Assembly: GCF_040545475.1 (NCBI RefSeq)
Contig: NZ_JBEPMA010000010.1
Span: 1-64,000 of the forward strand
Direction: 5' to 3'
Length of the DNA stretch: 64,000 nt
From: Peptoniphilus_A olsenii
GTDB taxonomy: Bacteria > Bacillota > Clostridia > Tissierellales > Peptoniphilaceae
Both the position numbers and the translations under genes were made by a program. Shown in pieces: positions 1-8,198 of this stretch; position 1 is the first letter of the stretch, and each line of letters opens with the position of its first letter. Below the pieces are notes generated by a model, which had not been told where the DNA came from, searched no databases, and saw nothing but the letters and a program-made list of their open reading frames with translations.

Positions 1-244
1 TTCCTCCTGGTTGTTTTATTTTTTGCTTAAAAACATTGTACCAGTTTTGGTTTCAAATGACCTATTCTTTTTACACAATTATATGGACTTTATCAATATC
101 TTTCTATTTTTTATAAAAAAAACATATTTTGTTACAAAAAGTATAAAAAACTATTTTTTTATTCCATATTATGATATAATATCTTTTAGACTAAGTTATG
201 ATAATTTACTAAAGTCTATTATATTAAGTTTAAGGAGGAGAAAT
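1..244. promoter_or_regulatory. Divergent intergenic region at the left edge
   Basis: No gene lies here. The first bases (TTCCTCC, positions 1-7) are the reverse complement of an AGGAGGAA ribosome binding site, so a minus-strand gene probably starts just left of the window. For the plus-strand gene at 245, an extended -10 (TGATATAAT, TATAAT at 175-180) is visible without a convincing -35. The leader then holds a small inverted repeat (TAGACT near 188, AGTCTA near 212) before the ribosome binding site AAGGAGGAG at about 230-239. An open frame continues upstream of 245 but its composition is non-coding AT-rich sequence. Confidence 0.5.
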
Positions 245-1558
245 ATGGAGAATACACAAAAGAAAAACTATACCTCAAAAGATATAGCCATATTTTTAGC
301 TTATGCACTTTTTGGTATATTTATGTTTTTTATTCCCATAACAATTGGTGAAAAAAGTACAATACCTATTGACCATATCACCAATTTTGTAAAAACGATT
401 CCAAATTATAATTTCATATTTGGAATTTTTATTGTACTCGCTGGCATATTATATGCTATAAAAACAAAGGGTTGGCAAGGCTCTGCTTTAAATACAGTAT
501 TTTTTATTTTAAAACTTACAAGTCTTATGTTTTTGTTTATGTATGTAACTAAGAAAGGACCAGCAAGATTTTTTGAAGGAGATATGCTCCCTCTAATTTG
601 GAATGGAATTATGGTTTCTGTAACTACAATAGTGCCAATTGGTTCAGTATTCTTAGCATTCTTGACAGGATTTGGACTCATGGAATTTATTGGGGTATTT
701 ATGGAACCTGTTATGAGACCAATATTTAAAACACCTGGTAAATCTGCAGTCGATGCGGTTGCATCTTTTGTAGGTTCATATTCACTTGCACTATTAATCA
801 CTAATAGAGTTTATAAACAAGATTATTACACTACAAAAGAAGCAGCTATAATTGCCACTGGTTTTTCAACAGTTTCCGCTACATTTATGGTTATAGTAGC
901 AAATACTCTCGATTTAATGAATCACTGGATTTCTTATTTTTGGATAACGCTCTTTGTTACTTTTCTTGTAACGGCCATAACGACAAGGATTTATCCCCTA
1001 TCTAAAAAGCCTGAAGTTTATTTTTCGGGCGAGATTAAAACAAATGATGTAAAGAAGAAAGTTACTTTTAGAGATGCTGTTGAAGCAGGTATGAGTGCTT
1101 ATAAAAATTCTAAATCTCTACCAGTTGTCATAAAATCAAATTTTATTGATGGATTTAAAATGGCATTAAATATTGCACCTTCCCTTCTAGGAATAGGAAT
1201 GCTGGGTTTAATATTGGCTGAGTATACACCAATTTTTGATATTATCGGTTATATATTTTATCCTTTTACTCTAATAACTAGAATACCCGAACCTATGATT
1301 ACTGCAAAAGCTCTTGCACTCTCCATTGCAGAGATGCTTCTTCCTGCACCAATCGTTGCTGGTGGAAATTTTGATATTATTACGAGAATGTTAGTAGCAG
1401 TTGTTTCAGTTTCTGAAATATTATTTTTCTCAGCTTCTATTCCTTGTATTATGGGAACAGATATTCCGATAAAGTTTACAGACTATATCATTATATGGAT
1501 AGAGAGGGTAATATTAAGTATTTTAATTACTGCACCAATTTTATGGTTATTTTTCTAA
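245..1558 (+). CDS. YjiH family membrane protein (nucleoside recognition/GATE domain)
   Basis: Integral membrane protein of 437 residues with about ten hydrophobic segments. It resembles the YjiH family, which carries the nucleoside-recognition (GATE) fold, and its substrate is not established. Conserved patches visible are VPIGSVFLAFLTGFG, the proline/arginine stretch MRPIFKTPGKSAVDAVASF, and a second GATE-like half near EPMITAKALALSIAEM. I chose the ATG at 245 because AAGGAGGAG lies just upstream; an in-frame extension to position 11 has no ribosome binding site. A paralogue of the same length and architecture lies at 3159, beyond a regulator gene. Family call is fairly sure, transport role is inference. 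Confidence 0.8.
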   Translation: MENTQKKNYTSKDIAIFLAYALFGIFMFFIPITIGEKSTIPIDHITNFVKTIPNYNFIFGIFIVLAGILYAIKTKGWQGSALNTVFFILKLTSLMFLFMYVTKKGPARFFEGDMLPLIWNGIMVSVTTIVPIGSVFLAFLTGFGLMEFIGVFMEPVMRPIFKTPGKSAVDAVASFVGSYSLALLITNRVYKQDYYTTKEAAIIATGFSTVSATFMVIVANTLDLMNHWISYFWITLFVTFLVTAITTRIYPLSKKPEVYFSGEIKTNDVKKKVTFRDAVEAGMSAYKNSKSLPVVIKSNFIDGFKMALNIAPSLLGIGMLGLILAEYTPIFDIIGYIFYPFTLITRIPEPMITAKALALSIAEMLLPAPIVAGGNFDIITRMLVAVVSVSEILFFSASIPCIMGTDIPIKFTDYIIIWIERVILSILITAPILWLFF

Positions 1559-1707
1559 AAATAGAGCTATTATAAAAATTTTAAATAAATGCAAGTTATA
1601 ATAATATAACTAACAATAGTAATTATTATATACTCTTATATTTGAAGCGTTTTCAATATAAAAACTATTCTTTATAAAATGTGTCAATTAAAAATTATAA
1701 TTATCTT

Positions 1708-1746
1708 AAGCGGCCCTATCCCTAGAGATAGAGTCGCTTTTCCTTT
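1708..1746 (+). terminator. Probable rho-independent terminator after the first YjiH gene
   Basis: Hairpin with arms AAGCG and CTATC on the left (1708-1719) and GATAG and CGCTT on the right (1727-1739), followed by TTTTCCTTTT. It lies about 150 bp after the YjiH stop codon and before the convergent regulator gene. Confidence 0.6.
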
Positions 1747-1801
1747 TAGATTAATAATTAAATTATTAATTTGCAGTTATAATAGATTATTTAAGTTTTA
1801 G

Positions 1802-2446
1802 TTATATTTTAGTTTTTTTGAAAATTCTCCTGTACTCAGATGGAGGAGTACCACATAATTTTTTGAAACGTCCTGAAAAATAACTAAAATTTTCAAAACC
1901 CACTTCTAATGAAATTTCTAATATTGTCTTGTCAGTCGTGCTGAGTAATAATTTTGCGTTATCAATTCTAATATTTATTAAGTAATCAATATAATTAGAT
2001 CCAGTTATTTTTTTAAAATTACGACTGAAATAGTAAGGTGAAAAACCAGCTACAAAAGATATTTTTTCGAGGGATATATCTAACATATAATATTTCTCAA
2101 TATAGGATTTAGCAACATTTACACCTCTTTTTATTGAGTTAGTTTCTTCAAAATAATCTACTATTGTTTTTAAATATTTTTTTATTATAGCTTTAATTTC
2201 GTTCAAAGTCGTGGTTCTTAACAATGATTCAGTATTATCCATTAGAACAACATTTAAAATATCTTTATTTTCATCGAAACTGAAGTAGTTTGATATTTCA
2301 AAAATAAATATTAAACTTATCGATTTTATATAGTTAGAGTCATAATTTTTTGCTCTTAAAAAGTAATACATCCTTTTTATAATTTCGTTTGCTGTTTCAA
2401 TATTATTATGACCTATATTTATTATTAAATCATGTAAATATATTGT
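1802..2446 (-). pseudogene. C-terminal half of frameshifted AraC-type regulator (HTH domain)
   Basis: This frame encodes a helix-turn-helix AraC/XylS domain. The last ~100 residues hold the two HTH motifs, with the typical GFSPYYFSRNFKKITG and VGFENFSYFSGRFKKLCGTPPSEYR patterns. The first methionine is at 2371, but the frame stays open without a stop to 2446 and encodes sensible protein (HDLIINIGHNNIETANEIIKR), which continues the reading of the upstream gene on the same strand. The two pieces therefore look like one regulator of about 415 residues split by a single-base frameshift near 2435. Unless rescued by a sequencing correction or recoding, the DNA-binding half would not be fused to its sensor half. 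Confidence 0.75.
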
Positions 2447-3044
2447 CTAAAGCTCTAAAAGATTCTTCATATGCATCGTTTAGGTTTTTTTCATCTTTTT
2501 TATAAGAACTTACTCCTATACTTACAGAATATTTTGTCATATCGTGTAAATTTATTAACAATTTATTTGTTATTTTATCAACATATTTCATAGCTTCTTT
2601 TTCACTTCTGTCTTCACAATCAATTAGAACTATTACTTTATCGGTTCCTATTAAAGTAGTCGCTACAGATTTAATTCCTTCTAATAGTAAGTTTGTGGCA
2701 TCAATTAGCTCTCTCTTTAATTTGTATCGTGCTGTATTATTATCTTTTTCACATAGCATCCAAAAATTATCATAAATTATTGTCAAAACAATATTAGGTC
2801 TTATGTCAAGGTTAAAGAGTTTGAAGATTTGTTTTGAATTTTTTGCTCTTTCTAGGTTGCCATAGATATAATTATAAATATATTCTCTCTTTAGGATATC
2901 GATTACAATGCTCTTTAATATATTATTATTATTATTATAAATATATTCTCTTAAAAGTTTAAATTGGTTTAAGCCTTCTTCGCTTGGATTATCGAGGATA
3001 TCAAGGAATAGGTCTAAATTTTTCTTTTTATTTTCCATAATCAT
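2430..3044 (-). pseudogene. N-terminal half of frameshifted AraC-type regulator (GGDEF-like domain)
   Basis: About 204 residues with a degenerate GGDEF-like/CdaR-type core (KYSVSIGVSSYKKDEKNLNDAYEESFRAL), the module found before AraC domains in YesN-like regulators and in PucR/CdaR proteins. Translation stops at 2430-2432 (TGA), directly after RALDNIFT. Skipping one base at 2435 continues the protein into the AraC HTH frame. The start is ambiguous: GTG 3045-3047, ATG 3042-3044 and ATG 3036-3038 are in frame and no strong ribosome binding site is seen. It is divergent to the second YjiH gene at 3159, so a role in controlling YjiH genes is a reasonable inference. Confidence 0.7.
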
Positions 3045-3099
3045 CACTAAAAAGATTATAACACAATAAAAGCAATATATTAATAATTATAAGCAATAA

Positions 3100-3134
3100 A
3101 TTTCATAGATAATATGAAATCATAATACTATAAT
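3100..3134 (+). promoter_or_regulatory. Palindrome and -10 element upstream of the second YjiH gene
   Basis: A perfect 8-bp inverted repeat, ATTTCATA-GATAA-TATGAAAT (3100-3120), sits where a -35 element would be expected relative to a TATAAT at 3129-3134. No good -35 is present. This layout fits an operator or activator site for the divergent AraC-type regulator, but that link is inference. Confidence 0.5.
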
Positions 3135-3158
3135 AAAGTAAACATATGGAGGTGTATT

Positions 3159-4490
3159 ATGGATAATAATTTTGTGATAAAAGAAGAAAAATTGTATAAA
3201 GATACTGGTCTTTTGTTCAAATTTATTCTATTGAGTGCTATTGGAATTTTTATGTTTTTCGTTCCTGTAAAATACAATGGACAAGCTACAATACCTTTAG
3301 AAATTGTAATATCTTTTTTGATTGAAAAATTACCTATTGTAGTAAAAATTTATGCATTTATTGCTATTATGATTGGAGCATTTCGGCCATTTGTAAGAAA
3401 AAATTGGAATATAGATAAAGTTACTACCTTTTTTTCTATATCAAAGTTAGTTGGAGCTATTTTCACAATAATATTATTTTCTGGGTATGCACCAGAGGCT
3501 GTCGCTAGACCTGATCATGCTCCATTTTTGTTTGATTCTTTAGCTGTTCAGGTAGGGACACTCATTCCTATAGGATCTATATTTTTAACTTTTTTGATGG
3601 ATTATGGATCTATTGATTTTATAGGACAATTTCTAAAACCTGTAATGAGAAAAATTTGGAGAACTCCTGGACGAACAGCGGTTGTAGCAGTGGCTTCCTT
3701 CATGGGTTCTACTGCCGTTGGTGTTATGATGACAAATGATTTATATAAAGAACTTAAATATAGTATTAGAGAAGCTGTAGTCGTAGCCACTTCTTTTTCG
3801 ACTGTAAGCATTTCATTTTTTGTCGTTATTGCAAAAACAGCTAACATAATGGAGCTTTGGAGTGAGTTTTTCTTTGAGGCATTTCTAGTTACTTTCGCAG
3901 TGACTGCTATAACTGTAAGAATACCGCCTTTATCTAAAAAACCAGATACTTACTTTTTAAATCAAAAAGGAATTCCTGAAGAAGATATAGAGGGAAACTT
4001 GTTTGTTGGAGCTTTGAACAACGGATTAGGAATTTGCAAAAAGGCTGGTAATGTTTTTAGAGTAACTGCACAAAACGTTATTGATTCTTTTGACTTAGTA
4101 TTTGAAGTTCTTCCAAATTTTATGTCTATTGGATTAATTGCCTTGATAATTGCAAACTATACAACTATTTTTGATTTTTTTGGATATATATTTTACCCAT
4201 TAACTTATTTGTTGAAAATACCAGAACCTTTATTAGCGGCTAAAGCGGCTTTTTTAGGACTTGCTGAAATGTTCTTACCAGTCATGTTGGTTAAAGATGC
4301 ACCACTAATTACTAGATTCGTGCTTTGCGTGATGAGTGTATCTCAAATTTTAATGTTTTCAACAACAATACCAACAATAGTTTCTACTGAAATACCAGTA
4401 TCTATTAAAGATTTAGTTATTATATGGTTTGAAAGAACTATATTGATATTTTTAATTACTGTTCCTATAGCTTATTTACTCATAGGATAA
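3159..4490 (+). CDS. YjiH family membrane protein (nucleoside recognition/GATE domain), paralogue 2
   Basis: Membrane protein of 443 residues, a clear paralogue of the 245-1558 gene. It shares the opening GIFMFFVPV, the block LIPIGSIFLTFLMDYG, MRKIWRTPGRTAVVAVASFMGS, and the C-terminal EPLLAAKAAFLGLAEMFLPV. Ribosome binding site GGAGGTG lies at about 3149-3155. The flavin reductase gene follows 16 bp after its stop, so the two are probably cotranscribed up to the terminator at 5208. Substrate unknown; coupling to a flavin enzyme suggests a small-molecule transport or salvage role, which is only inference. Confidence 0.8.
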   Translation: MDNNFVIKEEKLYKDTGLLFKFILLSAIGIFMFFVPVKYNGQATIPLEIVISFLIEKLPIVVKIYAFIAIMIGAFRPFVRKNWNIDKVTTFFSISKLVGAIFTIILFSGYAPEAVARPDHAPFLFDSLAVQVGTLIPIGSIFLTFLMDYGSIDFIGQFLKPVMRKIWRTPGRTAVVAVASFMGSTAVGVMMTNDLYKELKYSIREAVVVATSFSTVSISFFVVIAKTANIMELWSEFFFEAFLVTFAVTAITVRIPPLSKKPDTYFLNQKGIPEEDIEGNLFVGALNNGLGICKKAGNVFRVTAQNVIDSFDLVFEVLPNFMSIGLIALIIANYTTIFDFFGYIFYPLTYLLKIPEPLLAAKAAFLGLAEMFLPVMLVKDAPLITRFVLCVMSVSQILMFSTTIPTIVSTEIPVSIKDLVIIWFERTILIFLITVPIAYLLIG

Positions 4491-4506
4491 AGAAAAGGAG
4501 AATAAT

Positions 4507-5196
4507 ATGTTTTACGAAACTCAAAAAAATAATCATGGATTACCACACAACCCTTTTAAATCATGCACTGTACCAAGATGTATAGGGTGGATATCAACAA
4601 GAAATGAAGATGGATCTGATAATATTGCACCATATTCTCAATTTACTAATTTAACTTTTGACCCACCATATGTATTGTTTTCTGCGAATCAAAATATTTT
4701 CGAAGATAGAAAGAATACAGTAAAAAATATTGAAAGAACAGGTCAATTTGTATTTAATATGGTTAGTGAAGAATTAGCTGAAGCGATGAATAAATCTTCA
4801 ATTGCAAAATTACCTAATGGATTGCAGGATAAATTTGAATATATAGGTGTAGAAAAACAAGAAGCAGAATTAGTAGATGTCGCAATGGTAAAAAGTTCAC
4901 CTGTTCACTATGAAATTGAATATGTACAAACATTAAGACTTCCTGGCAATGACATTATAAATACAATAGATGTTATAATTGGTAAAGTAATTGGAATACA
5001 TATAAAAGATGAATTTATTAACGACGAAGGAAAAGTTGATATTGTAGGTATAAGACCTGTGGCGAGACTTGGATATTTTGATTTTACAGTTGTCAATAAT
5101 TCTTTTGAAATGGCTCCACCTAAAATTGAAGATGAAAATCTTCAATTTTTAGTGGACAAAGGATTAGAAGGAATAGCGGAAGATCAAGAAAAATAA
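4507..5196 (+). CDS. Flavin reductase family protein (FMN-binding split barrel)
   Basis: 229 residues, a typical length for the DIM6/NTAB flavin reductase-like family. The N-terminus has the family pattern PRCIGWISTRNEDGSDNIAPYSQFTNLTFDPPYVLFSA (roughly residues 23-60), the flavin-binding strand and loop of the split barrel, and GRLGYFDF-type sequence (VARLGYFDFTVV) near residue 190. Members reduce FMN or FAD, or bind FMN and act on small aromatic substrates; the specific reaction cannot be told. Cytosolic, with no signal peptide. It is in an apparent operon with the YjiH gene 16 bp upstream and ends before a strong bidirectional terminator. Confidence 0.85.
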   Translation: MFYETQKNNHGLPHNPFKSCTVPRCIGWISTRNEDGSDNIAPYSQFTNLTFDPPYVLFSANQNIFEDRKNTVKNIERTGQFVFNMVSEELAEAMNKSSIAKLPNGLQDKFEYIGVEKQEAELVDVAMVKSSPVHYEIEYVQTLRLPGNDIINTIDVIIGKVIGIHIKDEFINDEGKVDIVGIRPVARLGYFDFTVVNNSFEMAPPKIEDENLQFLVDKGLEGIAEDQEK

Positions 5197-5207
5197 TATT
5201 AAATCAT

Positions 5208-5237
5208 AAAAAGCTGGGCTTAGTTCACCCAGCTTTT
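5208..5237. terminator. Bidirectional terminator between flavin reductase and encapsulin
   Basis: Stem AAAGCTGGG (5210-5217 region) and CCCAGCTTTT (5228-5237) with a ~10-nt loop, flanked by A-rich sequence on the left and T-rich on the right. It can serve both convergent transcripts. Confidence 0.85.
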
Positions 5238-5256
5238 AAGCTATATTTATTTAAAA

Positions 5257-6060
5257 TTAAAGTTTGTAAGCCACTATTTTGTCTTCATCTAGTATTCTAA
5301 GAGTAAATGATTCTGAAACAAATAATCCCACTGTTTGAGGATCTTCTTTTTCATATCCTATTGAAAAGTCATGTCCAAGGGTAAATTCTATATCTTCTTC
5401 CTTATGAGGGATTAATACTGCACCCTTGCATGCTTTCGATTTAATTATTGAACCACCTATCAATTTTTTAACTATATTTAACATATAGCCGCCATCAATG
5501 ATTACATTAATCAAATCATATGCTTTTTCAGAAACAATTAAGTCATAAGGTCCTTCTACATAAGAATATTTTAAATCCTCAACGCCTTGACCAATATTTT
5601 TAAGAATAGTATTTATTTCTTTGCCAAAAGAATATTTGTGGCCAGCTGCTTCTGCAAGTCCAGTTATTTCATTTTTATAGCCATTTAATATAACATCATC
5701 TTCAAACATTGCAAGTTTTTCACAAGCAGCTTCAAGATTATCTAAATTAATATCTTTAGCTCCACGACTTACATTGTCTAGTTCCCATCTATCAAGATTA
5801 AAGCTAACACGAGCTTCTACAAGACTTTTAACCTTGTATTTTCCTGTGCAAATATTTGACACATCTTTGCTAGGTTTGTTGTCTTCTATTATATCAAGTC
5901 TTCCTTCAGGAACTGCAGGGTAGTCCCAGCCTTTAGGACCATTTATAGCAAGTGATTTTCTTGCCATTAAAACATTTTTTAAAACGTCTCTTGCCGATTC
6001 ATCTATCTCATCCCATGCTTCTTGTGGTATGGGAGCGAGACTTCTTTTTAGAATATCCAT
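5257..6060 (-). CDS. Family 1 encapsulin shell protein
   Basis: 267 residues, matching the usual 260-290 of encapsulin (linocin M18/maritimacin) shell proteins with the HK97 phage-capsid fold. The N-terminal MDILKRSLAPIPQEAWDEIDESA and the later NGPKGWDYPAVPEGRLD and SRGAKDINLDNLEAACEKLA motifs are characteristic. The protein self-assembles into a cytosolic nanocompartment; the cargo is the encapsulated ferritin encoded 28 bp upstream on the same strand. A strong ribosome binding site, AGGAGG, lies in the spacer at about 6066-6071. The C-terminal ERILDEDKIVAYKL-like end is intact, so the gene looks complete. There is no peroxidase or other cargo gene beside it. Confidence 0.95.
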   Translation of the reverse strand: MDILKRSLAPIPQEAWDEIDESARDVLKNVLMARKSLAINGPKGWDYPAVPEGRLDIIEDNKPSKDVSNICTGKYKVKSLVEARVSFNLDRWELDNVSRGAKDINLDNLEAACEKLAMFEDDVILNGYKNEITGLAEAAGHKYSFGKEINTILKNIGQGVEDLKYSYVEGPYDLIVSEKAYDLINVIIDGGYMLNIVKKLIGGSIIKSKACKGAVLIPHKEEDIEFTLGHDFSIGYEKEDPQTVGLFVSESFTLRILDEDKIVAYKL

Positions 6061-6088
6061 CTTATTCCTCCTAATTATTTCCTAATTA

Positions 6089-6430
6089 TTAAAGTTCTCC
6101 TATTCCAAGATCTTTATTTTCTTTTTCAGAAGCACATTCTGCATTTTCTTCTGCTTCCATAATAGGAACATCAGTAAATAGATAAGTTCTCATTTGTTCA
6201 TCCCAACCTTCTTGATTGCGACGAAGCCATTCAAGACTCATCATAGCGTGTTCCATTTCTTCAACCGCATTGTGCCACATAATTTCTTTTAGTTCTTCAT
6301 TAGTAGCAACCTCTACTCTTTGAGTGTACCAAAATACAGCTTCAACTTCTTCTATAAAACTTTTTAAACCACGTACTAAATCTCTTGCCTCTTCTGACAT
6401 TTCACTAGCTGGTTCATGATAATCTGACAT
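6089..6430 (-). CDS. Encapsulated ferritin-like protein (EncFtn), encapsulin cargo
   Basis: 113 residues. Two helices carry the EncFtn ferroxidase pattern: E27-E28 and W34-Y35 in the first helix, and E58 with H61 (EEMEHA) in the second, corresponding to the metal-binding Glu/Glu/His set described in Rhodospirillum rubrum EncFtn. The protein forms ring-like oligomers, oxidises Fe(II) and mineralises it inside the encapsulin shell. The last seven residues, DLGIGEL (107-113), match the encapsulin targeting peptide that docks cargo to the shell interior, preceded by an acidic flexible linker (residues 92-106). It is the first gene of the pair, with ribosome binding site AGGAGGT upstream. Together the two genes form an iron-storage and oxidative-protection compartment. 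Confidence 0.93.
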   Translation of the reverse strand: MSDYHEPASEMSEEARDLVRGLKSFIEEVEAVFWYTQRVEVATNEELKEIMWHNAVEEMEHAMMSLEWLRRNQEGWDEQMRTYLFTDVPIMEAEENAECASEKENKDLGIGEL

Positions 6431-6620
6431 AAAAAAATACCTCCTAAAATTATTTATTCATTTAAAATACATTTGTTATTTATTTACCCTATTAATATTA
6501 GGTTACACAAAAAAACTATGCATCAGCATAAACAGTTCTTATTTGCTTACAAATACTAAAATTTAAATAAAATTTAGTAATATTTTTAACCTATTTTAAA
6601 AATATTTTAATATGCACAAT

Positions 6621-6650
6621 AAAAAAGGCAGGATGACCTGCCTTTTTTAT
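6621..6650. terminator. Strong terminator downstream of the TraB/GumN gene
   Basis: Stem AAAAAAGGCAGG (6621-6632) pairing with CCTGCCTTTTTT (6637-6648) around a 4-nt loop. The minus-strand reading ends the TraB/GumN gene whose stop is at 6654; it could also work in the other direction. Confidence 0.85.
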
Positions 6651-6653
6651 TAA

Positions 6654-8078
6654 TTATTTGAAGTTTTTTCTATTTACATCATAGCCCATTTCTTTTAGAA
6701 TACCTGTTACAGAATTCTCAGGCACTAAATGTGCTGATCCGACCAAAACGAAGTATGTGTTTTCACCATCTTGTTTTAATAATTTGTCTATTTTTTTGGC
6801 CATGTTTTTATCTCTTTCGAAAGTTAGGGCATTGGTAAATTCTTTTTCCGCACTGCTACCACCATCAATATAGAAAATTAGTTTTTTGTCATTACCTTCT
6901 ACCCAAGCATTTAAAAGGCCATCCATAGATTTATTTAAATTTGTATAGCCATTTTTTTCAATTTCAGGCACAATGTTTTTTATCATCTCTATATAAGTTT
7001 CTTTATCAAATTCAGAAAGTACATTTGATTGGTACTCTACAGTTTCCAATTGATCTATTGGTATTTTGTTTAAGAGTGCTTGTGATATAAAATAAGATTC
7101 TATACCATAGCTTGCAGCTAAAGCTGATTTACTTGGATCACTTGATAGATTGTTGTATAGTGCCCAAGGTCTCATTTTTTCTATAGAACTTTCTGGTATA
7201 CCATAGCTTTCAAATATATTGACAACCCTTTTATATAATTCCTCGCCTAAGTCATCTTTTAGAGTAGAATTATCTTTATAATAGGATTTATCTTGAACTA
7301 CTTTTGCAGCTTCTTCTTTCGTTAAATCAATTTCCATATAGATTTTAGAAGATTTAATCAAAGCATCTGTAATTTCTTTATTTAGAGGATACATTTTTGG
7401 TTCGCCCACGTGGACAGAGCCTAACATATAAACTGTATTCTTGTTATTTTTGACCTCATAGAAAAATCCTTCTGATGTTTGATTTTCTTTTTGTAATTTT
7501 TGATTGACAGCTCTTCTGTATAGAGCTAGCATCTCTTCAAGTGGTATTTTAGAATTCAAATATTTTTCACCCGATGAACCCATAAATACCTTTTGATTTT
7601 TTAATTTTTCGATACTGTATTCATCTTTAATAAGGCTTGATATTGATTTTAAGATTTCTAATCTAGTAGTGTCTTTGAATGTAAAATTACCAGTGTCAAT
7701 CCCTGCAGATGATAATTTTTCCTTAGATAGTTTAAAAACCGTATTTGCATCAGCAAGCGTGGCCACTTTTCTAAAATCAGAACCATCCAAGAATCTTTCT
7801 ATTGGGAAAAGCCCCATAAATTGCACTTCATTTAAATCATTTACAGCCCAAGGACTTAAACTTAAAAATTCATTTGGAGAAGAATTATCTTCAGAGTTTT
7901 CCACTTCTTTTATGTCTTCTATTTTATTATCTAAACTGTCATCTTTGTCTGAAATTTTATTTTCTGTAACTACTTCTTTATTGTCAAGGACTACATCTTC
8001 AACTGTTGCCGCAAAAGTGGGCACAATGAGAGCAGGTATTAATAATAAAGTAGTGATAAGTTTCTTTATATTTTTCAT
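6654..8078 (-). CDS. TraB/GumN family protein, secreted
   Basis: 474 residues. A signal peptide occupies about residues 1-24 (KK, hydrophobic core, TFAA). Next comes an acidic low-complexity linker (residues ~25-70), then an S-layer-homology-like helical stretch (VNDLNEVQFMGLFPIERF), then the TraB/GumN domain from about residue 200. That domain shows the hallmark GSVHVGEPKMYPL near its start and VGSAHLVPENSV near its end, the two histidine motifs thought to form a Tiki/TraB-type metal site. The function in bacteria is poorly known; a metalloprotease-like role outside the membrane is suggested by the Tiki relationship. It is a single gene, with ribosome binding site AAGGAGG upstream. Confidence 0.85.
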   Translation of the reverse strand: MKNIKKLITTLLLIPALIVPTFAATVEDVVLDNKEVVTENKISDKDDSLDNKIEDIKEVENSEDNSSPNEFLSLSPWAVNDLNEVQFMGLFPIERFLDGSDFRKVATLADANTVFKLSKEKLSSAGIDTGNFTFKDTTRLEILKSISSLIKDEYSIEKLKNQKVFMGSSGEKYLNSKIPLEEMLALYRRAVNQKLQKENQTSEGFFYEVKNNKNTVYMLGSVHVGEPKMYPLNKEITDALIKSSKIYMEIDLTKEEAAKVVQDKSYYKDNSTLKDDLGEELYKRVVNIFESYGIPESSIEKMRPWALYNNLSSDPSKSALAASYGIESYFISQALLNKIPIDQLETVEYQSNVLSEFDKETYIEMIKNIVPEIEKNGYTNLNKSMDGLLNAWVEGNDKKLIFYIDGGSSAEKEFTNALTFERDKNMAKKIDKLLKQDGENTYFVLVGSAHLVPENSVTGILKEMGYDVNRKNFK

Positions 8079-8198
8079 TTATTCCTCCTTAGAGAATTTT
8101 ATAAAATTAAATTCTTATCTTTATTGATACCACAAAAAACAAAATATAATTATAAAACTATAAATTATATTTAGATATTTTTATAAAAATTAGTATAT

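Noticed and set aside
11..244. N-terminal extension of the first YjiH protein
   Set aside because: The frame is open but AT-rich without a start signal, whereas AAGGAGGAG precedes the ATG at 245 and matches the paralogue's start.
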